Below the pieces are notes generated by a model, which saw only the letters and a list, made by a program, of their open reading frames with translations, was not told the origin of the DNA and did no database searches. A program made the translations under genes and the position numbers. Of a DNA stretch of 10,620 bases, positions 1-6,778 are shown in pieces. The stretch spans positions 1 through 10,620 of the forward strand of contig JAQXNP010000032.1 of assembly GCA_029098065.1 (NCBI GenBank), written 5' to 3'. Position 1 is the stretch's first letter; every line of letters begins with the position of its first letter. This DNA is from Clostridiales bacterium (lineage in GTDB: Bacteria; Bacillota; Clostridia; Oscillospirales; Oscillospiraceae).

Positions 1-2
1 TC

Positions 3-974
3 GACAAGTCCAATGTGAGCTACGTGATCCACTACAATATGCCCAAAAGTCTGGAGGCGTACTATCAGGAGGCGGGCCGGGCGGGCCGGGACGGGGAGCG
101 GGCCGAGTGCATCCTTCTCTTTTCCCCCGGCGACATCCGAACGGCCCGGTTTCTGATTGACAACAGCCATGACAATGAGGAACTCACCCCCCGGGAGCGG
201 GCGGAGGCCCGCCGCCGGGATTATGACCGGCTGGATGCCATGACGGCCTACTGCCGGACCCGGGACTGTCTCCGGGGGGTCATTCTGGATTATTTCGGGC
301 AGCCCCATTCCCCCCGGTGCGGAACCTGCGGGAACTGTCTGGAGGGATATGAGCTGACGGATATCACGTCCCAGGCCCAGATGATCCTCTCCTGCATCGA
401 GCGCATCCGGGTCAAGCTGGGATACTGTGTGGGGCCGGTGCTGGTGAGCCGGGTCCTCCGGGGCAGCCGGGACAAGCGGGTGCTGGAGCTGGGGCTGGAC
501 ACCGTGACCACCTATGGGCTGATGCGGGAGACCCCGGGGGCCCGGGTGAAGGAGTATCTGGATTACCTGGAGGCTCAGGGCTACACCCGGGTGGACCCGG
601 ACCACGGCGCCCTCCGCATTACCCCCGCGGCCAGGGGAGTCCTCTTTCACGGGGAGCGGGTGTCCATGCCGCTGCCCCGGGAGACAAAAACGGCGGAGCG
701 TGTCCGCCGGGCCAGGGGAGAGGCGGAACCCCTCACCGGGGAGGAAGAGCGCCTCTTTACCACCCTCAAGGACCTGCGGTACCGGCTGGCCCAGAAGGAG
801 GGAGTGCCCCCCTTCGTCATCTTCTCCAACGCCTCCCTCCGGGACATGGCGGTGCGGAAGCCCCGCAGCATGGCGGCCTTTCTGCAGGTCTCCGGCGTGG
901 GGGAGACAAAGGCCCGGAAATACGGCCCGGCCTTCCTGCCGGCCATTCAGGGCCAGGAGGAGTCCGCCAGATAA
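3..974 (+). CDS. recQ: ATP-dependent DNA helicase RecQ, C-terminal part (5' end outside window)
   Basis: This is the C-terminal 323 residues of a RecQ-family 3'-5' DNA helicase, which unwinds recombination and replication intermediates in the cytoplasm. The reading frame is open from base 3 and the N-terminal DEAD-box half lies upstream of the window. Visible in order, numbered from the first complete codon: the end of helicase domain 2 with motif VI (QEAGRAGRDG, about residues 22-31); the RecQ zinc site with C89, C106, C109 and C112 (CGTCGNC), matching the one-plus-three Cys pattern of E. coli RecQ; an RQC winged helix (about 117-225); and an HRDC domain (about 244-318). The presence of both RQC and HRDC separates it from short RecQ-like proteins. 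The gene ends 29 nt before the next start, so it probably heads or belongs to the downstream transcription unit. The GTG at base 15 is an internal Val, not a start. Confidence 0.95.
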   Translation, partial: DKSNVSYVIHYNMPKSLEAYYQEAGRAGRDGERAECILLFSPGDIRTARFLIDNSHDNEELTPRERAEARRRDYDRLDAMTAYCRTRDCLRGVILDYFGQPHSPRCGTCGNCLEGYELTDITSQAQMILSCIERIRVKLGYCVGPVLVSRVLRGSRDKRVLELGLDTVTTYGLMRETPGARVKEYLDYLEAQGYTRVDPDHGALRITPAARGVLFHGERVSMPLPRETKTAERVRRARGEAEPLTGEEERLFTTLKDLRYRLAQKEGVPPFVIFSNASLRDMAVRKPRSMAAFLQVSGVGETKARKYGPAFLPAIQGQEESAR

Positions 975-1003
975 AGACACGTTCCATGGAAAGGAAAACA
1001 GAT

Positions 1004-2047
1004 ATGCTGATTCGGGAACCCGTTTATCATCAAGACTATCAGTGCCTGGCGGGGGACTGCCCCCACACCTGCTGCGCTTTGTGGGAGGTGCCTGTGGATC
1101 CGGACACCGCCGGATATTACCGGACCCTTCCGGGGGAACTGGGAGACCGGCTCCGTGCTGCCCTCCGGACGGACGAGGAGGGGGAGAACTGCTTTCAGCT
1201 CCGGGGCGGGACCTGCCCGTTTCTGGACGGAGAGGGGCTCTGTGAGATCCACTGCAGGCTGGGGCAGGAGCGCACCGGCCTGATCTGCCGCACCCATCCC
1301 CGGTTTCAGAATGACTTCGGCTTCCTGCGGGAGCGGGGGCTGTGCGCCTCCTGCCCCGCCTGTGCCGCGCTGGTGCTGTCCCACGATTTGAATTTTTTGG
1401 AATGGGAGGACGGGACGGCCCCGGAGGAGGCGGCCCCGGAGCTGCTGGGCCCGCTTCTGGAGGCCCGGGACACCGCGTTTTTTCTCCTGAGACAGCGCCG
1501 GTTTTCCGTGGCCCGGCGGCTCCAGGCCCTGCTCCTCTTCGCCAATGAGGTGCAGGTGCTGCTGGACCAGGAGGAGGGAAGTGTCCATGAGCTGTGCACA
1601 GTCTACCGGGAGGAATTTCCGCTGCTGGAGGAGTCCGGCTCTTCCCCCCGGCAGGAGGTCCGGAGCAGGGCCGTGTCTCTTCTGAAGAGGCTGGAGCCCC
1701 TTCAGCCCGGCTGGCGGGGAGAGCTGGACGCCCTGGCGGAGCGGTTGGAGCGGGGCGGGGACTTTCCGGCCCAGGACCCTGAGGCGCTGGAGCGGACGGC
1801 CTGTTATTTCCTCTACCGCCACTGGCTGCGGGGCGTATGGGACGGCGATGTGCTCTCCTGGGCGGAGCTGACAGTCCTCTCTGCCGCTGTGACGGCCCTA
1901 CTGGCGGGAGAGGACTACCCCGGGGCGCTGCGGCGGTACTGTCTGGAGATCGAGCACTCCCAGCCCAATCTGGAGGCCCTTCAGGACGCCTTCTGGGATG
2001 AGTTCAGCCTGTCTGAGCTGCTGGTGCTGGCGGGAGGTGTGTCGTAA
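1004..2047 (+). CDS. FliB / YkgJ-type cysteine-cluster protein (annotated in relatives as flagellin lysine-N-methylase)
   Basis: A protein of 347 residues resembling the clostridial family usually named flagellin lysine-N-methylase (FliB-like). It is built on a YkgJ-type cysteine cluster thought to bind an Fe-S centre or zinc. The N-terminus has C14, C19, C23 and C24 (CLAGDCPHTCC). A second group, C71, C80, C84 and C95 (CPFL..GLCEIHC..LICRTHPRF), is followed by a third, C114, C117 and C120. The C-terminal half is helical and poorly characterised. I chose the ATG at 1004 because GGAAAGG at 988-994 sits 9 nt before it; the in-frame ATG at 986 has no ribosome site and would add six non-conserved residues. 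The methylase name comes from Salmonella FliB. No flagellar gene is present here, so the substrate is open. It is followed after 4 nt by the nuclease gene, implying translational coupling. Confidence 0.8.
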   Translation: MLIREPVYHQDYQCLAGDCPHTCCALWEVPVDPDTAGYYRTLPGELGDRLRAALRTDEEGENCFQLRGGTCPFLDGEGLCEIHCRLGQERTGLICRTHPRFQNDFGFLRERGLCASCPACAALVLSHDLNFLEWEDGTAPEEAAPELLGPLLEARDTAFFLLRQRRFSVARRLQALLLFANEVQVLLDQEEGSVHELCTVYREEFPLLEESGSSPRQEVRSRAVSLLKRLEPLQPGWRGELDALAERLERGGDFPAQDPEALERTACYFLYRHWLRGVWDGDVLSWAELTVLSAAVTALLAGEDYPGALRRYCLEIEHSQPNLEALQDAFWDEFSLSELLVLAGGVS

Positions 2048-2051
2048 TCCC

Positions 2052-3008
2052 ATGGAGAAAAAACGGATCGGAGCCCTGGCCGGGGCCCTCCTTCTGTGCC
2101 TGACCCTGGCCGCCTGCCGGGAAATGGTGCCGGCGGAGGACGCCGGGCTCTCTCTGGAGGAGGTGCCGGACTACACCGGGGAACCCTGGGTGGAGCTGGA
2201 GAACGGCCAGCCTGATTTTTCCCCGGAAGACAGGACGGACACCGCCGCCTTTGAACAGTACAGCGAGCTGGATTATCTGGGCCGGTGCGGTCCCGCCTAC
2301 GCCAACGTCTGCCCCGAGACCATGCCGGAGGAGGAGCGGGGAGAGATCGGGCAGATCAAGCCCTCGGGCTGGCATCTGGCCAAGTACGACTGTGTGGATG
2401 GCAAGTACCTCTACAACCGCTGCCACCTTATCGGCTATCAGCTCACCGGAGAGAACGCCAACGAGAAAAATCTCATCACCGGAACCCGATATCTGAATGT
2501 ACAGGGAATGCTGCCCTTTGAGAATCAGGTGGCGGATTATGTGGAGGAGACGGGCAACCACGTGCTCTACCGGGTGACGCCGGTGTTTGACGGACTGGAT
2601 CTGGTGGCCTCCGGCGTGGAGATGGAGGCCTGGTCGGTGGAGGATGAAGGAGCCGGGATCTGTTTCCACGTCTACGTCTACAACGTCCAGCCCGGAGTGG
2701 TTATCGACTACGCCACGGGAGAGAGTTGGGCGGAGGAGGAGCCGCCGGAGACTTCCGCCGAATCATTCCCCCGGCCGGAGAACACGCCCGCTCCGACCGG
2801 CGGCGGAAGCCCGGAGAGCCCTGCGCCTGCCGGGAGCGGAACGCCGTCGGAGACGCACTATGTGATCAACGTCAAATCGGGCCGGTTCCACCTGCCGGAC
2901 TGCTCGGGGGCGGCCTCCATGAGTGAGAAAAACCGGGAGGACTTCACCGGCGACCGGCAGGAACTTCTGGACCGGGGACTGGTGCCCTGCGGCCAGTGCA
3001 AACCGTGA
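2052..3008 (+). CDS. Lipoprotein DNA/RNA non-specific endonuclease with C-terminal Cys/CxxC module
   Basis: A 318-residue secreted, membrane-anchored nuclease. Residues 1-22 form a lipoprotein signal peptide: basic MEKKR, a Leu/Ala core, and lipobox L-A-A-C with the lipidated Cys at 22. The middle (about 60-225) is a DNA/RNA non-specific (beta-beta-alpha metal) endonuclease domain. The usual DRGH motif appears as NRCH with candidate general base H125, and the candidate metal-binding Asn is N158 in PFENQVADYV. A Pro/Ser/Glu/Gly-rich linker (about 230-270) leads to a C-terminal module (about 272-318) with C284 and the pair C313/C316 (PCGQC). This module is also seen at the ends of secreted thermonuclease-like and competence-related proteins and probably binds metal. 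The ATG at 2052 is chosen because the lipoprotein signal begins there and GGGAGGT lies at 2032-2038; a longer reading from 1998 lacks such a signal. Plausible roles are nutrient scavenging from extracellular DNA or DNA processing at the surface. Confidence 0.85.
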   Translation: MEKKRIGALAGALLLCLTLAACREMVPAEDAGLSLEEVPDYTGEPWVELENGQPDFSPEDRTDTAAFEQYSELDYLGRCGPAYANVCPETMPEEERGEIGQIKPSGWHLAKYDCVDGKYLYNRCHLIGYQLTGENANEKNLITGTRYLNVQGMLPFENQVADYVEETGNHVLYRVTPVFDGLDLVASGVEMEAWSVEDEGAGICFHVYVYNVQPGVVIDYATGESWAEEEPPETSAESFPRPENTPAPTGGGSPESPAPAGSGTPSETHYVINVKSGRFHLPDCSGAASMSEKNREDFTGDRQELLDRGLVPCGQCKP

Positions 3009-3027
3009 GAGAAAGGCGGAGAGAGCC

Positions 3028-3414
3028 ATGCGCAAGCTGCTGATGTCCATCGGACCGGAACACGTTGCCCACATTCTGGATGGGAGCAAGAAATTTGAGT
3101 TCCGCCGCACCCTGTGCCGCCGGAAGGCGGAGGCCATCCTGCTCTATGCCACAGCGCCGGCAGGACTGGTGGTGGGGGAGGCCGAGATCCTCGGAACGGT
3201 GATGGGGACTCCGGAGGAGGTCTGGGCCCGCACCGGCCACGCCGCCGGCATCTCCCGGGCGGAGTTTGACCGCTATTTTGCGGGAAAAGAACGGGCGGGG
3301 GCCTATGTTCTGGGGCGGACAACGCGGTTTTCCCGCCCCAGGACGCTGGCGGAATACGGAGTGTCCCGTCCCCCACAGAGTTTTTTGTACGTTGAGGAAC
3401 CAGAACGGAATTAA
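3028..3414 (+). CDS. ASCH-domain (PUA-like) protein
   Basis: A small cytosolic protein of 128 residues made almost entirely of one ASCH domain, a beta-barrel of the PUA-like fold associated with RNA binding and with some nucleoside or tRNA-modification contexts. The family signature GxKxxExR is intact at residues 19-26 (GSKKFEFR). It is followed by the usual strand motif ILLYATAP and a C-terminal PPQSFLY segment. The start at 3028 is preceded by a purine-rich GGCGGAGAG about 5 nt upstream and gives the normal family N-terminus (MRKLLMSIGPEHV). An earlier in-frame start at 2923 would lie inside the nuclease gene and is rejected. The 19-nt gap from the nuclease stop suggests it is the last gene of the left-hand transcription unit. 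I see no catalytic residues that would define a reaction, so the biological role is unknown. Confidence 0.85.
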   Translation: MRKLLMSIGPEHVAHILDGSKKFEFRRTLCRRKAEAILLYATAPAGLVVGEAEILGTVMGTPEEVWARTGHAAGISRAEFDRYFAGKERAGAYVLGRTTRFSRPRTLAEYGVSRPPQSFLYVEEPERN

Positions 3415-3471
3415 AAATAATGAAAATCAAAGGGAAATTACAAATAACTATGGCGCAAATTGGGTTTTTTT

Positions 3472-3479
3472 GATATAAT
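3472..3479 (+). promoter_or_regulatory. Extended -10 promoter of the radical SAM gene
   Basis: TG at 3471-3472 followed by one base and a perfect TATAAT at 3474-3479 forms an extended -10 element (TGATATAAT), 60 bp before the radical SAM start. The -35 position at a 17-bp spacing reads TGGCGC, a poor match, which fits an extended -10 promoter that does not need a strong -35. A heptamer TGGCGCA occurs at 3451-3457 and again at 3495-3501, bracketing the -10. Confidence 0.7.
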
Positions 3480-3539
3480 AAGTCAGTTCAAATTTGGCGC
3501 AGCCCTCAGCGGGCCTGCCGATGAAGGAAGGACCTGAAT

Positions 3540-4907
3540 ATGCCCATCAAGGAAAACGTACAGGCGGCCCTGATCAAATCCGCCTACGCTTATCTGGATA
3601 AGGATCCGGAAAGCAATATCCCCAAGCTGCTGGATCTGGCCGACAAAGTTGACTCCGGCGCGTTTCAAAGCGCTTTGGCCGTGGTCCGCAAGGAACTCAC
3701 GGATAAGGACAGCAACTGGTATAAACTGGTGCTCAGCCTGTGGAGTGATATCGACGCCGGTGTCCGCAAGCGTCTGTTTGAAAACTTCGTGATCAACGCG
3801 GTCCTCAAGTGGGCCCCCCGGCGTGACGCGGCAGAAAAGCAATATAACTGCAATGTGCCCTGGGCGATTTTGATGGACCCCACTTCCGCCTGTAACCTCC
3901 ACTGTACCGGCTGCTGGGCCGCGGAGTACGGCGACAAGCTGAACATGGATCTGGACACCCTGGACTCCATTATCCGCCAGGCCAAGGAACTGGGCGTCCA
4001 CATGTTCCTCTACTCCGGCGGTGAGCCTCTGGTGCGGAAGAAGGACATCATCACCCTGTGTGAAAAGCACTCCGACTGTGTGTTCACCTGCTTCACCAAC
4101 GGCACCCTCATTGACGAGGCCTTTGCCGACGAGATGCTGCGGGTGGGCAACTTCGTCCCCGGCATCAGCGTGGAGGGCTTTGAGGAGGCCACTGATTTCC
4201 GCCGGGGCAAGGGTACCTACGCCAAGGTGGAGAAGGCCATGAAGATTCTCCATGAGAAGAAACTGCCCTTCGGCGTCTCCTGCTGCTACACCTCTCAGAA
4301 CTATCAGTCCATCGGCAGCGAGGAGTACTTCGACTGGCTGGTCAACATGGGGGCCAAGTTCTGCTGGCTGTTTACTTATATGCCCGTGGGCAACGGCGCC
4401 CCCACCGACCTGATGGTCACCGCCGAGCAGCGGGAGTACATGTACCACAAGGTGCGGGGTTACCGCAAGACCAAGCCGATCTTTACCATGGACTTCTGGA
4501 ATGACGGCGATTACGTGGGCGGCTGCATCGCCGGCGGACGGGATTATCTCCACATCAACGCCAACGGCGATATCGAGCCCTGCGCTTTTATCCACTACTC
4601 CGATTCCAACATCCATGAGAAGACTCTGCTCCAGGCCTTCCAGTCCCCTCTGTTCATGGCCTACCGGAAGGGACAGCCCTTCAGCGACAACCTGTACCGG
4701 CCCTGCCCTCTGCTGGATAATCCGGGGGCGCTGTCGGGCATGGTGGACGCCTCCGGCGCCCACTCCACCGACCTTCAGGCTCCCGAGGATGTCCATAAGC
4801 TCTCCGACAAATGCACGGAGAAGGCCGAGGGGTGGAAGCCTACGGCGGATAAGCTCTGGGAAGCGCACTGCTGCCAGTGCCGGCAGCGTTCTCAGGAGGA
4901 AAAGTAA
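3540..4907 (+). CDS. Radical SAM protein with Cys-rich C-terminus, function unknown
   Basis: A 455-residue radical S-adenosylmethionine enzyme, predicted to hold a [4Fe-4S] cluster and generate a 5'-deoxyadenosyl radical. The cluster motif CxxxCxxC is intact as C118, C122 and C125 (CNLHCTGCW), followed by the SAM-contacting YSGGEP at 158-163. A helical N-terminal extension of about 105 residues precedes the core. The C-terminal half carries further cysteines suited to a SPASM/twitch-like auxiliary cluster: C329 (GGCIAGGR), C348 (EPC), C389 (RPCP), C425, and C444, C445 and C447 (HCCQC). I recognise the overall sequence as a conserved clostridial family but know no reaction for it. The start is set by AAGGAAGG at 3524-3531, 8 nt upstream. 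It has its own extended -10 promoter and a strong terminator, so it is probably monocistronic. No RiPP precursor or maturation partner is visible beside it. Confidence 0.85.
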   Translation: MPIKENVQAALIKSAYAYLDKDPESNIPKLLDLADKVDSGAFQSALAVVRKELTDKDSNWYKLVLSLWSDIDAGVRKRLFENFVINAVLKWAPRRDAAEKQYNCNVPWAILMDPTSACNLHCTGCWAAEYGDKLNMDLDTLDSIIRQAKELGVHMFLYSGGEPLVRKKDIITLCEKHSDCVFTCFTNGTLIDEAFADEMLRVGNFVPGISVEGFEEATDFRRGKGTYAKVEKAMKILHEKKLPFGVSCCYTSQNYQSIGSEEYFDWLVNMGAKFCWLFTYMPVGNGAPTDLMVTAEQREYMYHKVRGYRKTKPIFTMDFWNDGDYVGGCIAGGRDYLHINANGDIEPCAFIHYSDSNIHEKTLLQAFQSPLFMAYRKGQPFSDNLYRPCPLLDNPGALSGMVDASGAHSTDLQAPEDVHKLSDKCTEKAEGWKPTADKLWEAHCCQCRQRSQEEK

Positions 4908-4921
4908 ACCCCTTGAACAGA

Positions 4922-4958
4922 AAGAGCTGCCACAGGGTCCCGTGGCGGCTCTTCTTTT
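4922..4958 (+). terminator. Rho-independent terminator after the radical SAM gene
   Basis: A 12-bp stem pairs 4922-4933 (AAGAGCTGCCAC) with 4942-4953 (GTGGCGGCTCTT), with a single T-G wobble and an 8-nt loop. It is followed by a T-rich tail, TTCTTTT. It begins 15 nt after the radical SAM stop codon and should separate that gene from the sigma54 activator. Confidence 0.85.
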
Positions 4959-4963
4959 CCAGG

Positions 4964-4972
4964 TGTTATAGA
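4964..4972 (+). promoter_or_regulatory. Possible extended -10 promoter of the sigma54 activator gene
   Basis: TGTTATAGA (TG, one base, TATAGA) lies about 50 bp before the activator start and just after the terminator. The match to TATAAT is partial and no -35 box is seen at 16-18 bp. It is offered because the activator needs its own promoter downstream of the terminator and nothing better occurs in the 64-bp gap. Confidence 0.3.
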
Positions 4973-5022
4973 GGCCCGCGGAGGAGAATCCGACTCCGTC
5001 CAACGGTCCAGGAGGCAAGACT

Positions 5023-6489
5023 ATGTACGACAGCGACTACAAATATATTTTTTCAGAAATGCTCCGGATGTCCGATGACGGATTCATTGTTGTGGACAAA
5101 GAGGGCATTGTCGTCGATATCAATGAACTCTACTGCCAGTTTCTCGGAAAGGCCCATGATGATATCGTGGGCCGGCCCATCACGGATACGATCCCCAATT
5201 CCAAAATGGTGGACATTGTGACCAAGGGATACCGGGAAGAACTGGCCTTTCACAAGTTTGTCCCCGGCTTTGTACGGGATGCCGACAATGACTTCGTGCT
5301 GGTGAGCCGCTCCTGCGTGCTGAACGGCAGCGGCCAGGCGGTGGCCGGCGTGGCGCAGGTCCACTTCCGCCAGCAGGCCGTCCAGGTGGCCAAGCGGATG
5401 ACCAAAGCCTACAACGAGCTGGAATTCTACAAAGAGCAGTATTCCAACATGGATGACCACCAGTATACATTCCGCAACATCGTAGGCAGCAGCAAGATCT
5501 ATCAGGAGCGCATCCGGGAGGGACTCCAGGCCGCCAAGACCAACTTCCCCGTCCTGCTGACCGGGGAGACCGGTACCGGCAAGGAGGTCTTTGCCCGGGC
5601 GATCCACAACACCTCCAGCCGCGCGGACAAACCCATGGTGAGCATCAACTGCGCCGCCATCCCCGCCGACCTGCTGGAATCGGAGCTCTTCGGCTACGAG
5701 GAGGGCGCCTTCACCGGGGCGAAAAAGGGCGGAAAAAAGGGAAAGTTCCAGCTGGCTGACGGCGGCACCATCTTTCTGGACGAGATCGGAGACATGCCCC
5801 TGATGATGCAGGCCAAGCTCCTCCGGGTACTCCAGGAGAAGGAGATCGATCCGGTGGGCGGCCGGGGGCCCATCCCCATCGACGTGCGGGTCATCTCGGC
5901 CACCCGGCGGGATCTGTCCTCCATGATCCGCAGCGGAGAGTTCCGGGAAGACCTCTATTACCGCCTCAACGTCATCAACATTGAGATGAGCCCTCTCCGG
6001 GACCGCCGGGAGGATATTCCCGAACTGGCGGACTATTTCCTGGCCCGGCTGAACAACGAGTACAAGCAGTCGGTGACCTTTCAGCCCCATGTCATCGAGA
6101 GCTTCTGCCGCTATAACTGGCCGGGCAACCTCCGGGAGCTGGACAACGTGATCAAGGGGGCCTATGCCACCTGTGACGGATTTACCATTGAGCCGGGGGA
6201 CCTGCCCAGCAAGTTCCATGTGGAAGATTTTGATCCCGAGGGCGCTCAGAGCGCCGAAGTCCGGGCTCTGAGCACATTGCCCGATGAGATGGACGAAACG
6301 GCGGGGCTGATGCGGCCGATTCCCATGAAAGAGCGGCTGGAACGCATTGAATATTCAATGATCCAAAAATCGTACGAGCGCTTCAAAAGTGTGAGGAAAG
6401 CGGCGGATTATCTGGGCATGAGCATGGCCACGTTTGTCAGAAAAAAGAATTCCTATGCCGAAAAATACGGAAATGAGACGAATGAGTAG
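5023..6489 (+). CDS. PAS-domain sigma54-dependent transcriptional activator
   Basis: A 488-residue bacterial enhancer-binding protein. The N-terminal PAS sensor domain (about 8-115) is joined by a probable coiled-coil linker (about 117-140) to an AAA+ sigma54-interaction domain (about 150-385). The ATPase is complete: Walker A GETGTGKE (181-188), the sigma54-contacting GAFTGA loop (228-233), Walker B with LDE at 252-254, and REDLYYRL (308-315) with arginine-finger candidates R308 and R314. The C-terminus has a Fis/TyrR-like helix-turn-helix (about 455-475, [12 protein letters not shown]). There is no response-regulator receiver domain, so activation is probably by a small ligand on the PAS domain rather than phosphorylation. 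GGAGG at 5011-5015, 7 nt before the ATG, sets the start. The gene lies directly before a -24/-12 promoter and the acyl-CoA operon, which is its most likely target. The signal molecule is unknown. Confidence 0.93.
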   Translation: MYDSDYKYIFSEMLRMSDDGFIVVDKEGIVVDINELYCQFLGKAHDDIVGRPITDTIPNSKMVDIVTKGYREELAFHKFVPGFVRDADNDFVLVSRSCVLNGSGQAVAGVAQVHFRQQAVQVAKRMTKAYNELEFYKEQYSNMDDHQYTFRNIVGSSKIYQERIREGLQAAKTNFPVLLTGETGTGKEVFARAIHNTSSRADKPMVSINCAAIPADLLESELFGYEEGAFTGAKKGGKKGKFQLADGGTIFLDEIGDMPLMMQAKLLRVLQEKEIDPVGGRGPIPIDVRVISATRRDLSSMIRSGEFREDLYYRLNVINIEMSPLRDRREDIPELADYFLARLNNEYKQSVTFQPHVIESFCRYNWPGNLRELDNVIKGAYATCDGFTIEPGDLPSKFHVEDFDPEGAQSAEVRALSTLPDEMDETAGLMRPIPMKERLERIEYSMIQKSYERFKSVRKAADYLGMSMATFVRKKNSYAEKYGNETNE

Positions 6490-6521
6490 TTTCGTTTTTG
6501 TGCAAAAACACGAAAACGAAA
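6490..6521. promoter_or_regulatory. 13-bp dyad, candidate enhancer site 1 for the sigma54 activator
   Basis: Arms TTTCGTTTTTGTG (6490-6502) and CACGAAAACGAAA (6509-6521) pair over 13 positions with one T-G wobble around a 6-nt centre. Within it, TTGTGCAA at 6498-6505 is repeated 30 bp downstream. It starts at the base after the activator stop codon and is not followed by a T-tract, so it does not look like a terminator. A role as an upstream activating sequence is inference. Confidence 0.5.
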
Positions 6522-6526
6522 AAAGA

Positions 6527-6536
6527 CTTGTGCAAG
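6527..6536. promoter_or_regulatory. Second TTGTGCAA site, candidate enhancer site 2
   Basis: CTTGTGCAAG is an imperfect palindrome (arms CTTG/CAAG) containing the same octamer TTGTGCAA (6528-6535) as the dyad upstream. The two octamers start exactly 30 bp apart, close to three helical turns, placing them on the same DNA face about 230-260 bp before the predicted transcription start. This is the arrangement expected for cooperative binding of an activator oligomer. Confidence 0.5.
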
Positions 6537-6578
6537 CACCTCAAACGATTCAAAAGTAAATCGCTCCAAAAATAGAAC

Positions 6579-6629
6579 GGCCCTGCCACATGTTCCGAAA
6601 ATGGAACGCACGGCGGGGCCAATTTTTTT
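6579..6629 (+). terminator. Rho-independent terminator of the sigma54 activator gene
   Basis: GGCCCTGCC (6579-6587) pairs with GGCGGGGCC (6612-6620), with one T-G wobble. After a 3x3 internal loop an inner stem pairs TGTTCC (6591-6596) with GGAACG (6603-6608). A run of seven T follows at 6623-6629. It lies 90 nt after the activator stop, so transcription of the acyl-CoA operon must start again downstream. Confidence 0.88.
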
Positions 6630-6665
6630 GATACCGAATTAAAAAATGAGATGGTTTCAGGAGGA

Positions 6666-6677
6666 AATCCGCGGATT
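6666..6677. repeat. Perfect 12-bp palindrome, possible operator
   Basis: AATCCGCGGATT is a perfect palindrome in otherwise AT-rich spacer, about 90 bp before the predicted sigma54 transcription start. Its GC core stands out from the surroundings. It could be an operator or a third activator site, but it does not share the TTGTGCAA core; function is not shown. Confidence 0.4.
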
Positions 6678-6695
6678 CTCTTTTCAAAAAATGCG

Positions 6696-6723
6696 CGAAA
6701 AAATTTTTTTAAAAATTTTTTCG
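6696..6723. repeat. A/T-tract inverted repeat, probable bent DNA before the sigma54 promoter
   Basis: Arms CGAAAAAATTTTT (6696-6708) and AAAAATTTTTTCG (6711-6723) form a perfect 13-bp inverted repeat around TT. A-runs centred near 6688, 6700, 6713 and 6725 recur about every 12 bp, and AnTn runs of this kind bend DNA. The element sits between the candidate enhancer sites and the -24 box (6739), where sigma54 promoters often need a bend to bring the activator to the polymerase. Confidence 0.55.
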
Positions 6724-6738
6724 AAATTTGACGAACAC

Positions 6739-6754
6739 TGGCACGCATTATGCA
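6739..6754 (+). promoter_or_regulatory. Sigma54 (-24/-12) promoter of the acyl-CoA operon
   Basis: TGGCACGCATTATGCA matches the RpoN consensus TGGCACG-N4-TTGCA at all but one base. The invariant GG (6740-6741) and GC (6752-6753) are separated by the required 10 nt. The predicted start of transcription is near 6765, giving a leader of about 73 nt before the crotonase gene. It lies downstream of the activator's terminator and just after an A/T-tract bend, so sequence and context agree. Confidence 0.88.
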
Positions 6755-6778
6755 ATGAAAACTAGGTGTTCACACAAA

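Noticed and set aside
3415..3470. Terminator for the recQ-nuclease-ASCH unit using the T-run at 3464-3471
   Set aside because: No GC stem precedes the T-run; I cannot support a hairpin here.
3451..3509. Sigma54-type TGGCGC boxes before the radical SAM gene
   Set aside because: Neither copy has GC at the required 10-nt spacing from GG, whereas a perfect extended -10 lies between them.
3483..5018. Long minus-strand open frame (511 codons) opposite the radical SAM gene
   Set aside because: It is a GC-rich shadow of a gene with clear motifs on the + strand; its translation is low-complexity (Gly/Val/His/Leu-rich) with no recognisable domain. The same applies to the long minus-strand frames opposite the activator, permease and CoA-transferase genes.
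6691..6765. Small open frame of 24 codons starting at an ATG within the A/T-tract region
   Set aside because: No ribosome site precedes it (GGAGG is about 25 nt away), it spans the sigma54 promoter and would not be on the operon transcript.
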